The notes beneath the pieces were generated by a model. It made no database searches. It saw only the letters and a list, made by a program, of their open reading frames with translations, and was not told the origin of the DNA. This document shows, one piece after another, positions 6,476 through 8,828 of a stretch of DNA of 8,828 bases. The stretch covers positions 1 to 8,828 of the forward strand of contig BNVE01000155.1 of the NCBI GenBank assembly GCA_025997875.1, written 5' to 3'. The position numbers were made by a program, and so were the translations under genes. How positions within the stretch are numbered: position 1 is the stretch's first letter; each line of letters opens with the position of its first letter. Origin of the DNA: Spirochaetia bacterium (GTDB lineage: Bacteria > Spirochaetota > Spirochaetia > Treponematales > Breznakiellaceae).

Positions 6476-7250
6476 TAATAATTTTTGGCAACATTGTGTA
6501 TATTTTAGAAATCAAGATAGAGATCAGCCAAAATATTGGATGGAGAAAAAAAATGTTTTTTTTACGGGCTTTATAATTATAAAGAAAATGATCTTTAGTT
6601 CTTTTATTGGAATGATCGCCAATCACCCTAGAAGAAACTATAATATCAGGAATATTTGTTATGTTATAACCATATTTTATTAGACGTAACCACAATTCTA
6701 AATCCTCAGCTTTTTTAAAATTTTCATCATAATAGATTCCTTTTTCAATAATGCTTTTACGCATCATAACAGTTGGGTGCGATACTGGACTTCGGAATAT
6801 GGAAAATAATTTTACTTTAATGGATGTAGTCGGAAACCTTCTACATGAAATAATTTCACCTTTTTCATTAATTATATTTATTGATCCACCTATTACATGT
6901 ACATCAGGATGACTTTCTAAATAGGCAAGTTGGAGCTCAAATCTATTTGGCAGCGATATATCATCACCATCCATACGGGCAATATATTTACCTTGAGCTT
7001 GTTTTAATCCAATATTGAGGGCTTGTACAAAACCCATACGTTCTGATGAACGTATCAGTTTGATTCGTGAGTCACCTTGAGTTAGTGTATTAATAGTCTC
7101 AACGGTATCCGGTTTTGTACTATCATCTATAAGCAATAATTCAAAATCATCTATTGTTTGATCGAGTATACTTTGAATGGATTTTGCAATATATTCCGGC
7201 GGCTCATTGAATGTAGCCAATACAACCGATATTAAAGTATTCTTATTCAT
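6441..7250 (-). CDS. Family 2 (GT-A fold) glycosyltransferase
   Basis: Inverting, metal-dependent transferase that adds a sugar from a nucleotide donor to a lipid-linked repeat unit at the inner membrane; donor and acceptor cannot be told from sequence. It has 269 residues. The N terminus shows ISVVLATFNEPPEYI (7-21) and the nucleotide-binding IDDS (41-44). ARMDGDD (91-97) carries the DXD-type metal site, and AEDLELWLRL (181-190) holds the likely catalytic acidic pair E182/D183. The C terminus has a basic stretch and a hydrophobic segment, about 233-255 (FFLHPIFWLISILI), suggesting membrane association. The ATG at 7250 has no clear ribosome binding site but lies 22 bases after a possible promoter -10. 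It is first in the tight AT-rich run and overlaps the start of FkbH by 35 bp. Confidence 0.92.
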   Translation of the reverse strand: MNKNTLISVVLATFNEPPEYIAKSIQSILDQTIDDFELLLIDDSTKPDTVETINTLTQGDSRIKLIRSSERMGFVQALNIGLKQAQGKYIARMDGDDISLPNRFELQLAYLESHPDVHVIGGSINIINEKGEIISCRRFPTTSIKVKLFSIFRSPVSHPTVMMRKSIIEKGIYYDENFKKAEDLELWLRLIKYGYNITNIPDIIVSSRVIGDHSNKRTKDHFLYNYKARKKNIFFLHPIFWLISILISKIYTMLPKIIIDKIYKMENKN

Positions 7251-7272
7251 TTAAAATATTTTACTATCCAAC

Positions 7273-7300
7273 ATATTAACAGTTGAGCCCTGTCTATCAA
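7273..7300 (-). promoter_or_regulatory. Candidate sigma-70-type promoter ahead of the glycosyltransferase run
   Basis: Reading the minus strand, TTGATA at 7295-7300 (5 of 6 to consensus) is followed after 16 bases by TAATAT at 7273-7278 (4 of 6). This would give a short leader before the ATG at 7250. It lies in the only real gap (109 bp) among the genes from 8828 to 1223, where a separate start of transcription would make sense. AT-rich sequence produces such matches by chance, so this is weak. Confidence 0.28.
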
Positions 7301-7359
7301 ATGAAAATGTTTACTCAGATGTATATCCAATTTACGTACTTTTTCATGTTAGGGGTCAA

Positions 7360-8076
7360 TTATATAATCTTATACCCCAAGCTCTTGGCGTCATTGTAAA
7401 ACATCTGCACCGTTTCCAGTGAAAGGCGTGTTAGATCCTTCCCAATATTTGATACTTTTTTAAGAATATCATTGGTAACGGTGATAATATCCACACCACA
7501 TGCTTGGGCTTGAAAAACATTCAGTAATTCCCGTGTGCTTGCCCATAAACTTTCAGCTCCAGCAACAGCTTGACACATAGTTACCGTTTCTTTCATAACC
7601 GGTATCGGGTCTATGCCGGTATCCGCTATTCTTCCCGCGAAAACGGATATATAAGCGCCAACCCCGGGAGTCAGGCTTTTAATAACCTGTTCCACCTGCG
7701 TTAGGGTTAATATTGCGGTTATGTTGAGTTTAAAACCCTCTGCCGATAATTTTTTTATTAGCGACGCCGAAGATTCCCCTTTGGTATTGGTTATGGGTAT
7801 TTTTGTATACACATTACCTGCCCAGCCTCCGATTTTTCTTGCTTCTTTTTCCATTGACTGAAAATCATCGGAAAACACCTCAAAGGAGAGCGGAAGATCA
7901 GGAATTGCTTTTACCGCTTCTTTGGCAAACTTTTCATAATCTGTAACCCCTGCTTTCTTCATCAGCGACGGATTAGTCGTAAATCCGCTTACAAATCCTG
8001 CGTGATACATTTCCAACATGCCCTGAATATCTGCACCGTCTGCAAATATTTTAACCTTGAAATCATCTTTCGTCAT
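7360..8076 (-). CDS. Transaldolase / fructose-6-phosphate aldolase family enzyme
   Basis: Small class I aldolase of the TalC/FSA/short-transaldolase group, a TIM barrel that moves or releases a dihydroxyacetone unit through a lysine Schiff base. Numbering from the upstream ATG at 8082, it has IFADGADI (12-19, D15), FTTNPSLM (34-41), and VYTKIPIT (91-98) with Schiff-base K94; later SVFAGRIADTG fits the barrel. Length is near the usual 215-240. Two ATGs compete. GGAGGT (8083-8088) touches the ATG at 8082 with no spacer but lies six bases before the ATG at 8076, so I take 8076 (238 residues). It follows the methyltransferase by a short gap. Base composition is more GC-rich than the genes after it. 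In a glycan locus it could feed a ketose phosphate into an unusual sugar, but it could equally be a pentose-phosphate enzyme. Confidence 0.9.
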   Translation of the reverse strand: MTKDDFKVKIFADGADIQGMLEMYHAGFVSGFTTNPSLMKKAGVTDYEKFAKEAVKAIPDLPLSFEVFSDDFQSMEKEARKIGGWAGNVYTKIPITNTKGESSASLIKKLSAEGFKLNITAILTLTQVEQVIKSLTPGVGAYISVFAGRIADTGIDPIPVMKETVTMCQAVAGAESLWASTRELLNVFQAQACGVDIITVTNDILKKVSNIGKDLTRLSLETVQMFYNDAKSLGYKII

Positions 8077-8082
8077 ATCCAT

Positions 8083-8088
8083 ACCTCC
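8083..8088 (-). promoter_or_regulatory. Strong ribosome binding site deciding the transaldolase start
   Basis: GGAGGT on the minus strand is immediately followed by ATG (8080-8082), too close for normal initiation, and six bases later by a second in-frame ATG (8074-8076). The spacing favours the second. Confidence 0.7.
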
Positions 8089-8106
8089 ATAACAAAAAAT
8101 ATCATT

Positions 8107-8828
8107 TTACTTTATAAGTATTGCACTGCCGCAATTATCACTTAATGGAAAATAGTTAATATTATTTTCTTTGCAGTATTCTCTTACCGCTTTTTTTACG
8201 CCCTTATAGGTTTTTCCGTCATTGTAATCATGAACAAATAGGTAACCGCCAAAAGATAAACGCGGATAAAAATAACAAAGCCCGTTATATATCGGCTCAT
8301 ACAAATCCGCATCAATACTTACAAAAGCAAATGTTTCTTCAAGATTTTCCGCTGAATCAGGAAAATATCCCTTCTTTACTACACATTTATTTTTGTATTT
8401 CATCTTATCCAATACCAATTCAACGTCTGTATTAGAAAAATCATGAATTCCATCTGAGTATTTTTTCTTAGTATCAATCTCCGTGTCAGTTTCATTAAAA
8501 CCCTCAAATGTATCGAACAGATATAACATTCTGTCAGGAAAGGCAATGTTTATATATTGTGCAAAATCTCCGCGATATACACCTAATTCTGCAACATTAC
8601 CATCTATATTCTTTTCGTATATTTCATGTGCAACAAGCTCTAACGAAGAAACTCTAAAATAGTCATTTGTACGGTAAATATAGTTTTGTCTGTTTCTCCC
8701 AATGCTCACCATTAAACGGCAAATAGCAACACCTATTTTTTGTAAAATTACGCTGTTAACAAATCCCGCAACTATTCCTTTCCACGTAATGGATTTTGCT
8801 CTTTTACGTTTTGCTACAAAACGGGGGG
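8107..8828 (-). CDS. TylF/MycF-like SAM-dependent methyltransferase, 5' end beyond window
   Basis: Class I methyltransferase of the macrocin O-methyltransferase type, often found in glycan loci, where it probably methylates a sugar hydroxyl. From the internal ATG at 8712, SAM-binding motif I is VAELGVYRGDFAQY (40-53), followed by LYLFDTFEGF (63-72). FVSIDADLYEP and FVHDYND further on carry the acidic residues that bind the metal in TylF-type enzymes, and GVKKAVREY follows. That ATG has no ribosome binding site, and the frame stays open for 38 more codons to the window end without ATG, GTG or TTG. The extra residues (VNSVILQKIGVAICRL) look like the short amphipathic lead common in such enzymes. 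The true start is therefore very probably beyond 8828. It is followed by the transaldolase, probably in one transcript. Confidence 0.88.
   Translation of the reverse strand, partial: PRFVAKRKRAKSITWKGIVAGFVNSVILQKIGVAICRLMVSIGRNRQNYIYRTNDYFRVSSLELVAHEIYEKNIDGNVAELGVYRGDFAQYINIAFPDRMLYLFDTFEGFNETDTEIDTKKKYSDGIHDFSNTDVELVLDKMKYKNKCVVKKGYFPDSAENLEETFAFVSIDADLYEPIYNGLCYFYPRLSFGGYLFVHDYNDGKTYKGVKKAVREYCKENNINYFPLSDNCGSAILIK

Noticed and set aside
7352..7378. GGGGT...ACCCC pair around the transaldolase stop codon as a terminator
   Set aside because: Only 5 bp of stem with a 17-base loop, and no T-run downstream on the minus strand.
1..8828. CRISPR arrays, tRNA or rRNA genes, phage or toxin-antitoxin genes
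   Set aside because: No spaced direct repeats, cloverleaf sequences, rRNA-like segments or such protein motifs were found on either strand.

Overview
This window is a piece of a surface-polysaccharide locus (O-antigen, capsule or exopolysaccharide type), with every confident gene on the minus strand. The genes therefore read from the right end of the window to the left. The chain-length determinant with two membrane segments, the family 2 glycosyltransferase and the sugar-modifying enzymes point to a bacterium that builds a long envelope glycan. The taxon cannot be fixed from sequence alone. The style of the chain-length protein recalls spirochaete (Treponema-like) homologues, but that is a weak guess from memory.

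Layout in transcription order: (1) 8828-8107, a TylF-type SAM methyltransferase whose frame is still open at the window edge; (2) 8076-7360, a small transaldolase / fructose-6-phosphate-aldolase type enzyme with a strong ribosome binding site; (3) a 109-bp gap with a weak candidate promoter; (4) a tight run from 7250 to 1223: family 2 glycosyltransferase, FkbH-like HAD-IIIC protein, acyl carrier protein, MaoC-like double-hotdog dehydratase, SDR ketoreductase, GNAT-like acyltransferase and polysaccharide deacetylase. Neighbours in this run overlap by 4 bp, abut, or lie 11 bp apart. (5) A 264-bp gap holds a possible transposase fragment on the plus strand. (6) 958-1 is a Wzz-type chain-length protein missing only its extreme C terminus.

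The central run looks like a small ACP-based pathway. FkbH proteins load a glycerate-derived C3 unit from 1,3-bisphosphoglycerate onto a carrier protein. The MaoC and SDR parts could then process an ACP-bound acyl group. The acyltransferase and deacetylase, coupled by an ATGA overlap, could exchange an N-acetyl on an amino sugar for this acyl group. This chemistry is inferred from family membership.

The most striking direct observation is that the MaoC-like and SDR parts lie in one reading frame, separated only by an amber codon (3820-3822). The codon falls just before what looks like the last strand of the second hotdog fold, and no ATG, GTG or TTG lies between it and the SDR cofactor motif. 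This is best read as one 512-codon fusion gene that is broken, read through, or affected by a base error. Base composition also shifts: the central run is clearly AT-rich, while the chain-length gene and, less strongly, the transaldolase are GC-richer. This fits a transferred glycan cassette placed between more resident genes.
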